From JALYUM01 sp036688685 (GTDB lineage: Bacteria > Pseudomonadota > Gammaproteobacteria > Burkholderiales > Burkholderiaceae_D): a stretch of 64,000 bases of DNA. The notes under the pieces were generated by a model. That model ran no database searches. It worked only from the letters and a program-made list of their open reading frames with translations, and was not told where the DNA came from. The stretch lies in assembly GCF_036688685.1 (NCBI RefSeq), contig NZ_JAQQPS010000013.1:128898-192897 (forward strand), given 5' to 3'. Positions within the stretch are counted from its first letter, which is position 1. Every line of letters starts with the position of its first letter. Below, one piece after another: positions 18,153 through 27,390 of the stretch. The position numbers were made by a program, and so were the translations under genes.

Positions 18153-18491
18153 ATGAACACGACCGATACCGCCTGTCGCCTCGACAGCCTCGATGGCCTA
18201 GACGACTTCGACGTGGCGCACAGCCTGACCAGCGACGCCGCCATTGCCGCCTGCATCAACGACGTCATTTCGAGTGGCGAGCAGGCGCTCAGGAACGTCA
18301 TCCGGGTCAGGGGCGTGACGACTATCGCCGGCATTGCCGGACTGACGCGCGAGGGCACCTACAAGGCGTTGCGCCCGTCGAGCAAGCCGCGCTTCGAAAC
18401 CCTGGCGGCCCTGCTCGACGCACTCGGCATGGAAATCAGGCTGGTTCCGAAGTCGGCCGCGCCAGGCGAAACCGAGGTCGTGGCCGCGTGA
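18153..18491 (+). CDS. HI1420-type addiction-module antidote protein (orphan)
   Basis: 112 residues; the second half matches the Xre-like antitoxin family paired with HI1419/RelE-like toxins (IAGIAGLTREGTYKAL...KPRFETLAALLDALGMEIRLVP). These proteins bind DNA through a helix-turn-helix and neutralise a small ribonuclease encoded just upstream. Here no toxin gene is present: the 190 nt upstream hold only short frames unlike HI1419. It may be a solitary survivor, or a stand-alone regulator. AAGGA at 18139 supports ATG 18153. Confidence 0.75.
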   Translation: MNTTDTACRLDSLDGLDDFDVAHSLTSDAAIAACINDVISSGEQALRNVIRVRGVTTIAGIAGLTREGTYKALRPSSKPRFETLAALLDALGMEIRLVPKSAAPGETEVVAA

Positions 18492-18565
18492 ATGGTCGAC
18501 GTTCCCGCCTGCCAGCTGCGCAGACAGCAGCTGGCGAAGCACGGGCACGCGAAGCGGCGCCGGTT

Positions 18566-19435
18566 CTACGCGGGCTGTAGTGCCGCCGCCTTCAAACTGT
18601 CTGCCAACGACAAGCCCATCAGACCGGCGCCGGTGGCCCACGACTTTGCAAACGCGTCGAAGCCATGCAAGCCGCCATTGACGATGCGGCGCAGCGCCGC
18701 CAGCTTGTCCATCGGCGCCATTGCGTCGCTCGTCAATACCGCCTTGATGCGGCTGCTATTCGCTTTCAAATACAAGCTCAGCAAATCGGCGGCAATGGCG
18801 CTTTCCAGCGCCCGCTCCGGCGCATCTTCCAGCTTGAAAGGCGGCGTCAGCAAGCTGCCAAAACGCTGGTAATTGGCCCGTCCCGTCAACTGGACGAAGC
18901 CGCGGCCGCGGAATTGTTGTCCGTCGTCCGGCCCCAGGTTGCCGAGATCCTTGCGATTGTCGTATTTGGCGAAATGCGGCCCGTTCGGCAGGACCGTATT
19001 GAACTGCGACACCCCTTCAGGAACCGGCTTGAACTGGCCGCTTTCGACATGAATGGTGGCGATTGCCATCAGCACCGTGGACGGCGCCTGCAAGCCGCGG
19101 GCAATCAGCGAGCGCTGGATGTTGGGCAGATGCTCGCGGATATTTTGCAAGGGAGCGCCAACGCACATCTGGCTGACCAGGTCGACCGACAGCCGGGTGA
19201 CCGGATCCGCGGCCGCATCGTCGCCCAGCAGCCCCAGCGCACGCAGCGTGACCGGCCCGGCCACGCCGTCCGGCTTCAATTCCGCACTGCGCTGGAAGGC
19301 GATCACGGCCTGTTCGGTGGTGGCACCAAACGAACCATCGATCAAACCGGCATAAAATTTCTTTTCAAATAGTGCCTGCTGCAATAGTTCGACGTCCTTC
19401 CCTATTGCGCCGAGAAAAAGCGTACCGATAGGCAT
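18566..19435 (-). CDS. Peptidoglycan-binding, GH19/lysozyme-like hydrolase
   Basis: 289 residues from ATG 19435, which is preceded by GAGGGAG at six nt. An N-terminal peptidoglycan-binding domain (about 5-70, repeats of LLQQALFEKKFYAGLIDGSFG and AVIAFQ) is followed by a GH19-like domain. The catalytic Glu is probably the one in ATIHVESGQF, and GRGFVQLTGRANYQRFG is the typical substrate-groove motif of GH19 chitinases and phage endolysins. No signal peptide is visible, so export may use a phage-type or non-classical route. Function: cleavage of peptidoglycan or chitin. Confidence 0.8.
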   Translation of the reverse strand: MPIGTLFLGAIGKDVELLQQALFEKKFYAGLIDGSFGATTEQAVIAFQRSAELKPDGVAGPVTLRALGLLGDDAAADPVTRLSVDLVSQMCVGAPLQNIREHLPNIQRSLIARGLQAPSTVLMAIATIHVESGQFKPVPEGVSQFNTVLPNGPHFAKYDNRKDLGNLGPDDGQQFRGRGFVQLTGRANYQRFGSLLTPPFKLEDAPERALESAIAADLLSLYLKANSSRIKAVLTSDAMAPMDKLAALRRIVNGGLHGFDAFAKSWATGAGLMGLSLADSLKAAALQPA

Positions 19436-19713
19436 GATTGACTCCCTCATAAAGTGACGAAACGATGCGATCCAGACTACGCGTCCGCACCTTTTCGAAG
19501 AGCGATCAAGCATTGCATCAACCGGCTCGCTGCATCATCAGGCGCTCGGACTGCCAATCCAGTGTGGCATGAAAATCTTGCGCATTCCATCATTTTGTTG
19601 ATCTGCATATGCCATGCAATCCGCATTGCAAACCGGGCCGCCGATTCCACGCCTGACCCCTATTTACAAAGTACCTGCGGCTATAGGTAGATAAAATCCG
19701 CCTCAGCATTTAT

Positions 19714-19732
19714 AATGAGAACGATTCGCATT
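19714..19732 (+). promoter_or_regulatory. Fur box upstream of the TonB receptor
   Basis: AATGAGAACGATTCGCATT is a 19-bp near-palindrome close to the Fur consensus and overlaps a TATAAT -10 hexamer at 19711-19716. Iron-loaded Fur bound here would block transcription of the siderophore receptor 30 nt downstream. Confidence 0.8.
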
Positions 19733-19761
19733 AACATTTAGACGCACATTCAGGAGTTTCA

Positions 19762-21861
19762 ATGCCGCAGTACTGTCCTTCCCGTTTTCCATTGCGTCCC
19801 CTGGCGCTGGCCTGCTCCCTGCTGGTGGCCTCCAGCGCCCCCGCCTTCGCGGACGACCTCGACGAACCCATTCCGACGGTCACGGTCACCGGCGCCGCCG
19901 ACAAACCCGGCTACACCGTGCGCGACAGCAGTTCGGCCACCCGCCTCGATCTGTCGCTGCGCGAGACGCCGCAATCGGTGACTGTCGTCACGCGCGCAAA
20001 GATGGACGACTTCAAGCTCAATTCGGTCAGCGACATGCTGGCCAGCACGCCCGGCGTGTCGGTCGAATCCGTCGAAACCGACCGCGTCTACTACACCGCG
20101 CGCGGCTTCGATATCACCAATTTCCAGTACGACGGCGTCGGCGTGCCGTTTGTGTTCGGCAATGTCACCGGCAACTTCGACACCGCCCTGTACGAACAGG
20201 TCGACATCGTGCGCGGCGCGAACGGCTTGATGTCCTCGACCGGCAATCCATCGGCCACCGTCAACTTCGTGCGCAAACGCCCGGGCAAGGAACTGGCCGC
20301 CTCCAGCACCCTCACCCTCGGCTCGTGGGGCAACAAGCGCCTCGACGTCGACGTCTCGACGCCGCTGTCGGAAAACTGGGCGGCCCGCTTCGTCTTGGCG
20401 CGCGACCAGGGCGATTCCTGGCTCGATCGCTACCACCTGAACAAAACCGTGGCGTCGGCCATCGTCGAAGGCAAACTGACGCGCGACGACAAGCTCGCAC
20501 TCGGCTACACCTATCAAAAAAGCGCCGCCACCGGCGCGATGTACGGCGCGCTCCCGCTGTATTTCAGCGACGGCAGCCCGACCAATTATGCAGGCTCGGC
20601 CAGCACCGGCACCGACTGGGCGTTCTCGAACGCCGAGGTCCACAGCGGCTTCGCCGAATGGACGCACGCGTTCGCCAACGGCTGGTCGGGCAAGGTGACG
20701 GCCACCTACAATGTGGCGCCGAGCCGCTGGCAGATGCTTTTTGTATCCGGTACGCAGGACCGCGTCACCGGCCTCGGCCTGTCGAGCTATACGTCCCTGT
20801 ACAACTCGGATTTCAAACAGAAAATGGTCGATGCGCAGGTGTCCGGAAAATTCGCGCTGGCAGGACGCAGCCATGACGTCAGCCTGGGCGGCGCGTGGGC
20901 CGATTCGCGCATCAGCTCCAACTCATCCACGGGCGCCGATACCGGCACCGCGCTGCCCGGCAACGCGGCCGTCGATGGCAGCTATCCGAAGCCGGACTTC
21001 CCGGCGGCCGCCGACAACGGCGGCTACAACGACAAGCGCAAGAACGCGTATGTCGCGGTACGCTGGAACCTTGCCGACGACGTCAAGCTGCTCACCGGCG
21101 CCAACCACGCCAAGGTCGATACCGCGGGTTCCAGCTACGGTGTGAGCAGCTATCGCGCCGCCAGCAAGACCACGCCCTACGTTGGATTGGTCTATACGAT
21201 GAACCCCGTTTTGTCGGCCTACGGCAGCTACACGTCGATTTTCAATCCGCAAAGCGAGATCGATGTCACGCGCCATACCCTGGCGCCGGTCGAAGGCAAG
21301 ACCTATGAACTGGGCCTGAAGAGCGAACTGTTTGGCGGCAAGGCGAATCTGTCCGGCGCGATTTTCAAAACCAAACAGAGCAATGCCGCGCAACTGATCG
21401 GCTACCTCGGCGTCGACGCCTATTACAAAGGTATCGAGGCCCAGTCGCAAGGTTTCGAGATCGAATTCGCCGGCCAGCTGGCGCGTAACTGGCAAGCGAG
21501 CATCGGCGTTTCGCAGCTGTCGGTGACCGGCGACGACGGCGCTGCTGCCCGCACCTTCATCCCGCGCAAGACCATCAAAACGGCCACCACCTACCGCTTC
21601 GACGCGCTACCACAGCTGAAAGTGGGCGCGGCAATCAACCTGCAATCGAAGATCTACACGCAGGAAAACGGCGCGACGATCACGCAGGGCGGCTACACGA
21701 CCGTGGGCCTGATGGCGCAGTACGACATCACGCCGAAGCTGACCCTGGCCGCGAATGTGAACAACGTCACAGACAAGCGCTATCTGAAGAGCCTGTTGTG
21801 GACGCAGGGCTATTATGCGGCGCCGAGGAATGCCAGCGTGAGTCTCAACTGGAAGTATTAA
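19762..21861 (+). CDS. TonB-dependent siderophore receptor
   Basis: 699 residues. It has a signal peptide ending AFA, a TonB-box-like VTVTG segment and a plug domain (about 50-160, RETPQSVTVVTRAKMDD...YDGVGVPF). The rest is a 22-strand outer-membrane barrel ending in the aromatic motif SLNWKY. It belongs to the ferric-siderophore type (FhuE/FpvA-like). Shine-Dalgarno AGGAG precedes ATG 19762. Regulation by iron through Fur is expected from the upstream box. It overlaps the gamma-glutamyltransferase gene tail-to-tail by four nt. Confidence 0.93.
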   Translation: MPQYCPSRFPLRPLALACSLLVASSAPAFADDLDEPIPTVTVTGAADKPGYTVRDSSSATRLDLSLRETPQSVTVVTRAKMDDFKLNSVSDMLASTPGVSVESVETDRVYYTARGFDITNFQYDGVGVPFVFGNVTGNFDTALYEQVDIVRGANGLMSSTGNPSATVNFVRKRPGKELAASSTLTLGSWGNKRLDVDVSTPLSENWAARFVLARDQGDSWLDRYHLNKTVASAIVEGKLTRDDKLALGYTYQKSAATGAMYGALPLYFSDGSPTNYAGSASTGTDWAFSNAEVHSGFAEWTHAFANGWSGKVTATYNVAPSRWQMLFVSGTQDRVTGLGLSSYTSLYNSDFKQKMVDAQVSGKFALAGRSHDVSLGGAWADSRISSNSSTGADTGTALPGNAAVDGSYPKPDFPAAADNGGYNDKRKNAYVAVRWNLADDVKLLTGANHAKVDTAGSSYGVSSYRAASKTTPYVGLVYTMNPVLSAYGSYTSIFNPQSEIDVTRHTLAPVEGKTYELGLKSELFGGKANLSGAIFKTKQSNAAQLIGYLGVDAYYKGIEAQSQGFEIEFAGQLARNWQASIGVSQLSVTGDDGAAARTFIPRKTIKTATTYRFDALPQLKVGAAINLQSKIYTQENGATITQGGYTTVGLMAQYDITPKLTLAANVNNVTDKRYLKSLLWTQGYYAAPRNASVSLNWKY

Positions 21862-23624
21862 TAGCCAGCCGCCGAGCCAGCTGGCCGGCGGTTGTCGTTG
21901 GCGCCGTAAATAAAGCCGGGCAGCACCTTGCCCGAGACGCCCGAGTCGTTCCCTGAACTTGCCGGCGCCGCGCCCGCCACAACCGGCGGACCGACCAGGA
22001 TCATCTCGGTCGCGCCCCAGGTTGACTGCTCTTTCATCGTGTAGCCCATCTCTGTCAACAACTTCAAGGTATCCGGCGACAGCGTGCGCGGCTCGTAGTT
22101 GACCAGGTCGGGCTGCCACTGGTGGTGGATGTGCGGCGCATCGACTGCCTCCTGCGGCGCCATGCCGTAATCGATCACGTTCAGCGCTGCCTGCAGCGTG
22201 ATGGTGATGATGCGCGAGCCGCCGGGCGAGCCGACCACCATGAAGGTCTTGCCGTCTTTCGTGATCACGGTCGGCGACATCGACGACAGCGGCCGCTTGC
22301 CCGGCGCGATGGCATTGCTGGCGCCCTGCACCAGGCCATACATATTGCGCGCCCCGATCTTGCTCGTAAAATCGTCCATCTCGTCGTTCAGGAAAAAACC
22401 CGTGCCCGGCGCAATGACCACCGCGCCGAAGCGGCCATTCACGGTGTAGGTCGTCGAGACCGCGTTGCCTTCCTTGTCGATCACCGAGTAGTGGGTCGTC
22501 TCCGGCTTCTCGTGCGGCATGCTGCCCGGCTGGACGGCAGACGATGGCGTGGCCTGGTTCGGCTGAATCTGCTTGCGGATGGCGGCGGCGTAGTCCTTGC
22601 TCATCAAACGTGCGGTCGGATTCTTGACGAAATCCGGGTCGCCGAGGAAGGTGTTGCGGTCCATGTAAGCATGGCGCATCGCTTCGACCATGGCATGCAC
22701 CGAGGCGGCCGAATGGTAGCCCAGCGCCTTCATGTCGTAGCCCTCGAGAATATTCAGGATCTGGCACATGGTCACGCCACCGGAACTCGGCGGCGGCGCC
22801 ACGATGAACTGGTAGCCGCGATAGGTGCACTTCAACGGCGCCATTTCGCTCACGTGGTACGCGGCGAAATCGGCCGCGGTGATGATGCCGCCGCCCGCCT
22901 TGGCGGCCTTTTCCACGGCTGCGGGAATGGCGCCCTTGTAGAACGCATCGGGGCCCTTGATTGCGATGGCTTCAAGCGTGTTGGCCAGGTCGGTCTGGAC
23001 CAGGCGGTCGCCCGGCTGCAGCGGCGTGCCATCCGGCCGCAGGAAGATGCGCGCCGCTTCCGGGTCCTTCCTGAACCAGGCCACCGTGGTGTCGATGATG
23101 TCGGTGTCGGCGCGGTTCAGAATATAGCCTTCGCGCGCCAGCCTGATCGCGGGCGCGAGCACCTGGGCGCGCGTGAGCTTGCCGTATTTTTTCTGCGCGT
23201 GCTCGAAACCGGCCACCGTGCCCGGCACGCCGACCGCCAGGTAGCCGTGCAGGCTGGCGCCGGGTTTGAGCTTGCCGTCGGCGTCCAGGTACATGTCGGC
23301 GCTGGCGGCGGCCGGCGCTTTTTCGCGGAAATTAATAAACGTGTCTTTGCCATCGGCCAGGTGGATGGTCATGAAGCCGCCCCCGCCGATGTTGCCGCAG
23401 CAGGCGTTCACCACCGCCTGGGCGTAACCGACCGCGACTGCCGCATCGATGGCGTTGCCGCCCTGTTTCAGGATAGCGACCCCGATATCGCTGGCCAGGT
23501 ACTGGGACGACACCACCATGCCGTGTTTGGCCTCGAGGGCGGGTGGGGAGACTGCGTGGGCGCTACCGAGAAGGCCGAGCGAGAAACATACGGTGGCCGC
23601 GAGCGGCGTGAAGCGAAAGATCAT
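21858..23624 (-). CDS. ggt: Gamma-glutamyltransferase
   Basis: 588 residues with a signal peptide (LGLLGSAHA). The autoprocessing site is intact: Thr376 of ETTHYSV would become the N-terminal nucleophile of the small subunit. Other family motifs include GGNAIDAAVA, NIGGGGFM, PPPSSGG and GSPGGSRIIT. It transfers or hydrolyses the gamma-glutamyl group of glutathione in the periplasm. Shine-Dalgarno CAGGACACC precedes the ATG. A terminator-like hairpin lies only about 20 nt upstream of the start codon. Confidence 0.93.
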   Translation of the reverse strand: MIFRFTPLAATVCFSLGLLGSAHAVSPPALEAKHGMVVSSQYLASDIGVAILKQGGNAIDAAVAVGYAQAVVNACCGNIGGGGFMTIHLADGKDTFINFREKAPAAASADMYLDADGKLKPGASLHGYLAVGVPGTVAGFEHAQKKYGKLTRAQVLAPAIRLAREGYILNRADTDIIDTTVAWFRKDPEAARIFLRPDGTPLQPGDRLVQTDLANTLEAIAIKGPDAFYKGAIPAAVEKAAKAGGGIITAADFAAYHVSEMAPLKCTYRGYQFIVAPPPSSGGVTMCQILNILEGYDMKALGYHSAASVHAMVEAMRHAYMDRNTFLGDPDFVKNPTARLMSKDYAAAIRKQIQPNQATPSSAVQPGSMPHEKPETTHYSVIDKEGNAVSTTYTVNGRFGAVVIAPGTGFFLNDEMDDFTSKIGARNMYGLVQGASNAIAPGKRPLSSMSPTVITKDGKTFMVVGSPGGSRIITITLQAALNVIDYGMAPQEAVDAPHIHHQWQPDLVNYEPRTLSPDTLKLLTEMGYTMKEQSTWGATEMILVGPPVVAGAAPASSGNDSGVSGKVLPGFIYGANDNRRPAGSAAGY

Positions 23625-23642
23625 GAGGTGTCCTGGAAATCA

Positions 23643-23671
23643 GCAAAAGCGCCCGCATCAGCGGGCACTTT
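23643..23671 (-). terminator. Terminator-like hairpin just upstream of ggt
   Basis: On the complement, AAAGTGCCCGC pairs with GCGGGCGCTTT around TGAT, followed by TTTTGC. It either ends the small transcript at 23720-23794 or acts as an attenuator in the ggt leader. Confidence 0.6.
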
Positions 23672-23719
23672 CCTACTTTACTGCAAATCCATTTTTACAG
23701 CAGGCAACAGGCCGATTGC

Positions 23720-23794
23720 TTACTTGCGTGCGCCGCCGTGGGCAAACACCGTGTTGCAATTGCCATTGACGCAGCAAACTGCTGTTTCTTCCAA
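23720..23794 (-). CDS. Possible 24-residue Cys-containing small ORF upstream of ggt
   Basis: TTG at 23794, seven nt after an AAGG box, opens a 24-codon frame. The peptide contains AVCCVNGNCNTVF (three Cys, evenly spaced) and ends in GGARK. A hairpin terminator follows 49 nt later on the same strand. The frame stays open upstream to about 23860 but without an ATG. I do not recognise the peptide; it may be a small protein or part of a small RNA. Confidence 0.3.
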   Translation of the reverse strand: MEETAVCCVNGNCNTVFAHGGARK

Positions 23795-23981
23795 ATCCAG
23801 CCTTGCGCGCGGGGCACTAAATTGGTGCGGTTGCTCAAGATTATTAAACTGTTGTAAGCATTCAGTATTTTTTTACGGAAATATTCGTAAGGACATATTT
23901 GAACTAAGATCGTTTAAGGCAAAAATTCAGCATAAACAGCATAAGTTTATGCATTTGTCTCATTACGACTAAGGGGAAGAC

Positions 23982-25721
23982 ATGATTTTGCGAAATATGA
24001 CCGTTGCCCAAAGACTCAGCGTTGGATTCGGCCTGGTATCAGTATTACTGCTTCTGGTGATTGCACTGGGACTGTCAAGCATGCGCCAGATTCAGGGACG
24101 CATGGTCGAGATTGCCAAAGTCAACGATGTCGAAATGCGGCTGGCCCAGACCATGGACCTGACCGTCACCGAGCGTGCACTCGCGCTGCGTAACCTGATC
24201 CTGCTGAAGGAAGAGAAGGATATCCAGATCGAAGTCAAGCGCATCAGCGACCAGGAAGCCAAGTACGCCGTTGCCATCGACAAGTTGGCGCAGATGTTCC
24301 GTACCGAGGGCGGCACCAGCACCGAAGAACGGGCGCTGCTCGAAAGCATCCGCCAGCAGGGTGAACAGGCAGCGCCGTTTATCAAGCGCGCCCAGACCCT
24401 GGCGCTGGAACAGCATCAGGACCAGGCCTACCAGCTGCTGCGCGCCGAGTTCCGTCCGGTACAGCGGAAATGGTGGGATCTGCTACGCCAGCTGATCGCA
24501 CTGGAAGAAAAACAGAACATCGAGTCGGTCAACAACGCCGACGCGGCGTATGCCAGCGCGCGCCAGAATATGCTCATCATGGGCGGCCTGGCATTGCTGT
24601 GCAGCATCGCAGCGGCCTGGTTGATTACCCATCGGCTGGTGCGCCAGCTCGGTTGCGAACCGGATGAAGCGGCCAGCATCGCGGCGGAGATCGCAGCCGG
24701 CAACCTGAGTGTGCCGATCCATCCGCGCAGTGGCGATACCAGCAGCCTGCTCTACGCCATGCAAGCCATGCGCGACGGACTGACCCTGATTGTCGGCCAG
24801 GTGCAGTCCAGCAGCGCCACCATCGCCAGCGCCGCCAGCCAGATCGCCAGCGGCAACCTCGATCTGTCCTCGCGCACCGAACAGCAGGCCAGCACACTGG
24901 AGGAAACCGCGTCGTCGATGGAACAATTGACCAGCACCGTGCGCATCAACTCCGACCGGGCCCGCGAGGCCAACGGCCTGGCCGAATCGGCCTCCAGCGT
25001 GGCCACCAAGGGCGGCTCGGTGGTGGCCGAAGTGGTGCACACCATGGCCGCCATCGATGTCTCGGCGCACAAAATCGTCGACATCATTGCGGTCATCGAC
25101 GGGATTGCGTTCCAGACCAATATTCTCGCGCTGAACGCGGCGGTCGAGGCGGCCCGGGCCGGCGAGCAGGGTCGCGGCTTTGCGGTGGTCGCCAGCGAGG
25201 TGCGCACGCTGGCCCAGCGCAGTGCGGCGGCGGCCAAGGAAATCAAGGAACTGATCGGTGATTCGGTCGACAAGGTGCAGGCCGGCAACCGCCTGGTCGA
25301 GCAGGCCGGCAACACCATGGATGAAGTGGTGGCAAGCGTCAAGCGGGTGACCACCATCATGTCGGAGATCATGCAGGCCGGACGCGAGCAAAGCGCCGGC
25401 ATCGAGCAGATCAACAACGCCGTCACGCAAATGGATGACGTCACCCAGCAGAATGCAGCGCTGGTCGAGGAAGCGGCGGCGGCGGCGCAGGCGATGCAGG
25501 AACAGGTCAACAGCCTGAACGACGTCGTCAGCACCTTCCGCCTGACGGCCGGGGTTGCCCCCGTGATGCACGTTAGCATGAAGCCGATCGCCCGCGTCAG
25601 CAAACCTGCACCGCAGCTGGCGGCGCCACCCAAGCCGGTCCGGGCCCCGGCCCGCCCCAGTGTGAAGAGCGCCCCCAAGCAGATGGCGGCGGCCGAATCG
25701 AACGAATGGGAACAATTCTAA
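23982..25721 (+). CDS. Methyl-accepting chemotaxis protein
   Basis: 579 residues. Membrane segment one lies at about 11-31, a periplasmic four-helix-bundle sensor region of about 160 residues follows, then membrane segment two near 205-228, a HAMP region and the cytoplasmic coiled-coil signalling domain. The tip is canonical (GIAFQTNILALNAAVEAAR, EQGRGFAVVASEVR). A Pro/Ala-rich tether ends in NEWEQF, matching the xWxxF pentapeptide that docks the adaptation enzymes CheR/CheB. It lies 18 nt upstream of cysC on the same strand and is likely co-transcribed with the sulfate-transfer cassette. Confidence 0.93.
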   Translation: MILRNMTVAQRLSVGFGLVSVLLLLVIALGLSSMRQIQGRMVEIAKVNDVEMRLAQTMDLTVTERALALRNLILLKEEKDIQIEVKRISDQEAKYAVAIDKLAQMFRTEGGTSTEERALLESIRQQGEQAAPFIKRAQTLALEQHQDQAYQLLRAEFRPVQRKWWDLLRQLIALEEKQNIESVNNADAAYASARQNMLIMGGLALLCSIAAAWLITHRLVRQLGCEPDEAASIAAEIAAGNLSVPIHPRSGDTSSLLYAMQAMRDGLTLIVGQVQSSSATIASAASQIASGNLDLSSRTEQQASTLEETASSMEQLTSTVRINSDRAREANGLAESASSVATKGGSVVAEVVHTMAAIDVSAHKIVDIIAVIDGIAFQTNILALNAAVEAARAGEQGRGFAVVASEVRTLAQRSAAAAKEIKELIGDSVDKVQAGNRLVEQAGNTMDEVVASVKRVTTIMSEIMQAGREQSAGIEQINNAVTQMDDVTQQNAALVEEAAAAAQAMQEQVNSLNDVVSTFRLTAGVAPVMHVSMKPIARVSKPAPQLAAPPKPVRAPARPSVKSAPKQMAAAESNEWEQF

Positions 25722-25739
25722 GTGCAGCAGGAGCACCTC

Positions 25740-26357
25740 ATGGTCAGTCTGGAACGGCAGGACAAGGCGGCGCCGCAAGTGTTCTGGCATGCCAGCGGCG
25801 TCGCCACCGAACAACGCTGTCGCCAGCTGGGTCAGCAGGCGGCCACCGTCTGGCTGACCGGCCTGAGCGGCGCCGGCAAATCGACGCTGGCCTACGCACT
25901 GGAGCAGCGCCTGTTTCACGCCGGCCGCACCTGCTTCGTGCTGGACGGCGACAACCTGCGCCACCACCTGAACAGCGATCTCGGCTTCACAGCACGCGAC
26001 CGTCAGGAAAACATCCGCCGCGCCGCCGAAGTGGCGCGCCTGATGAACGATGCCGGGCTGATCGTGATTTGCGCTTTCATTTCGCCGCTGCGCAGCGACC
26101 GCGATCTGGCGCGCGCCATCATCGGCGCCGGGAATTTCATCGAGACCCATGTCAGCACCCCATGCACGGTGTGCGAGGAACGTGATCCCAAGGGCCTGTA
26201 CCAGAAAGCGCGGGCTGGACTGATCGCGGAGTTCACCGGCGTGTCGGCGCCCTACGAAGCGCCGCTGCAGTCGGCACTGACACTCGACACCGGCGTGCTG
26301 ACGCTGGAACACGCCTGCGACCAGCTGTTCGGCCACCTGACGCCGCGCTTCCTGTGA
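25740..26357 (+). CDS. cysC: Adenylylsulfate (APS) kinase
   Basis: 205 residues from ATG 25740, eight nt after AGGAG. Motifs: P-loop GLSGAGKST at 41-49, VLDGDNLRHHLNSDLGF with D69-G70-D71-N72, and the CEERDPKGLYQKAR segment that lines the APS site. It phosphorylates adenosine 5'-phosphosulfate with ATP to give PAPS. It is stand-alone (not fused to CysN) and sits directly before a DHH phosphoesterase and a sulfotransferase rather than beside cysteine-biosynthesis genes. This suggests its PAPS feeds sulfation. Confidence 0.93.
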   Translation: MVSLERQDKAAPQVFWHASGVATEQRCRQLGQQAATVWLTGLSGAGKSTLAYALEQRLFHAGRTCFVLDGDNLRHHLNSDLGFTARDRQENIRRAAEVARLMNDAGLIVICAFISPLRSDRDLARAIIGAGNFIETHVSTPCTVCEERDPKGLYQKARAGLIAEFTGVSAPYEAPLQSALTLDTGVLTLEHACDQLFGHLTPRFL

Positions 26358-26361
26358 CGCC

Positions 26362-27345
26362 ATGGACTACGACGTCTTCAACGGCGATGCAGACGGTATC
26401 TGTGCGCTGCACATGCTGCGCCTGCATACGCCGGCCCGGCGCACGCTGATCACCGGCGTCAAGCGCGACATTGCGTTGTTGCGCCGGGTGCCGGCCAGGC
26501 CCGGCATGGAAGTGATGGTGCTGGACGTGTCGCTGGACGCGAATGCCGGCGAGCTGCAACGTTTGCTGGACGGTGGCGCGCACCTGACCTGGTTCGACCA
26601 TCACGGCGCCGACTGCGCGCCGGCCCATCGCCATCCGCACCTGACGCTGCATTGCGACCCGGCGCCGCAGGTGTGCACCAGCATCCTGGTGGACCGCCAT
26701 CTGGGCGGCCGTTACCGTCCCTGGGCAGTGACGGCCGCCTTTGGCGACAACCTCGACCAGCCGGCGCGGGCACTGGCGCACAGCCTGGGGCTGGAGCACG
26801 ACGCCACCGCGGCGCTGCAGCAACTCGGGCAAGTCCTTAACTACAACGCGTATGGCGAATGCGAGGCCGACCTGCATGTGGCGCCAGCCGATCTGTACCT
26901 CGCCATCAGCGCGCAGGCGACGCCGGCCGGCTTTATGGCCAGTAGGCTGTACCCGGCCCTGCTGGACGGCTACCGCGCCGATTGCGCCCAGCTGCTGCAC
27001 CTGCAACCACACTGGCAGCAGCACGGCAACGCGGTGTACCTGCTGCCGTCCGGTGCGTGGGCACGCCGTGTCAACGGTGTACTGGCCAACCGGCTGGCCG
27101 CGCGCCAGGACGGCGCCGCGTTTGCCGTGCTGGTGCAACGCAGCGATGGTGATTACCTGGTCAGCGTGCGCTCGGGACAGCCGCACACACACAGTGCCTG
27201 CCGGCTGTGCAGCGAATTCCCCAGCGGCGGCGGTCGCCATGCCGCCGCCGGCATCAACCACCTGCCGGCGGCCGCACTGACCCACTTCATCGCCCGCTTC
27301 GACGCCTATTTCCGCGCTGACGCGGCGCGCACCCATGCCGCCTGA
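26362..27345 (+). CDS. DHH-family phosphoesterase, candidate PAP phosphatase
   Basis: 327 residues starting four nt after cysC. The metal-binding motifs of the DHH/DHHA1 superfamily are visible: N7-G-D-A-D-G, D55 in VLDVS, D79-H80-H81 in WFDHHG, a later GDN, and a C-terminal GGGRHAAAG of the DHHA1 substrate-binding domain. Relatives (NrnA-type) hydrolyse short RNA or 3'-phosphoadenosine 5'-phosphate. The position between APS kinase and sulfotransferase makes PAP, the inhibitory by-product of sulfotransfer, the obvious substrate. That assignment is an inference from context. Confidence 0.8.
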   Translation: MDYDVFNGDADGICALHMLRLHTPARRTLITGVKRDIALLRRVPARPGMEVMVLDVSLDANAGELQRLLDGGAHLTWFDHHGADCAPAHRHPHLTLHCDPAPQVCTSILVDRHLGGRYRPWAVTAAFGDNLDQPARALAHSLGLEHDATAALQQLGQVLNYNAYGECEADLHVAPADLYLAISAQATPAGFMASRLYPALLDGYRADCAQLLHLQPHWQQHGNAVYLLPSGAWARRVNGVLANRLAARQDGAAFAVLVQRSDGDYLVSVRSGQPHTHSACRLCSEFPSGGGRHAAAGINHLPAAALTHFIARFDAYFRADAARTHAA

Positions 27346-27390
27346 TGTTGCACCCCTGTCGGCCGGCGGCTGATTTTTCAGGAGAATGAG

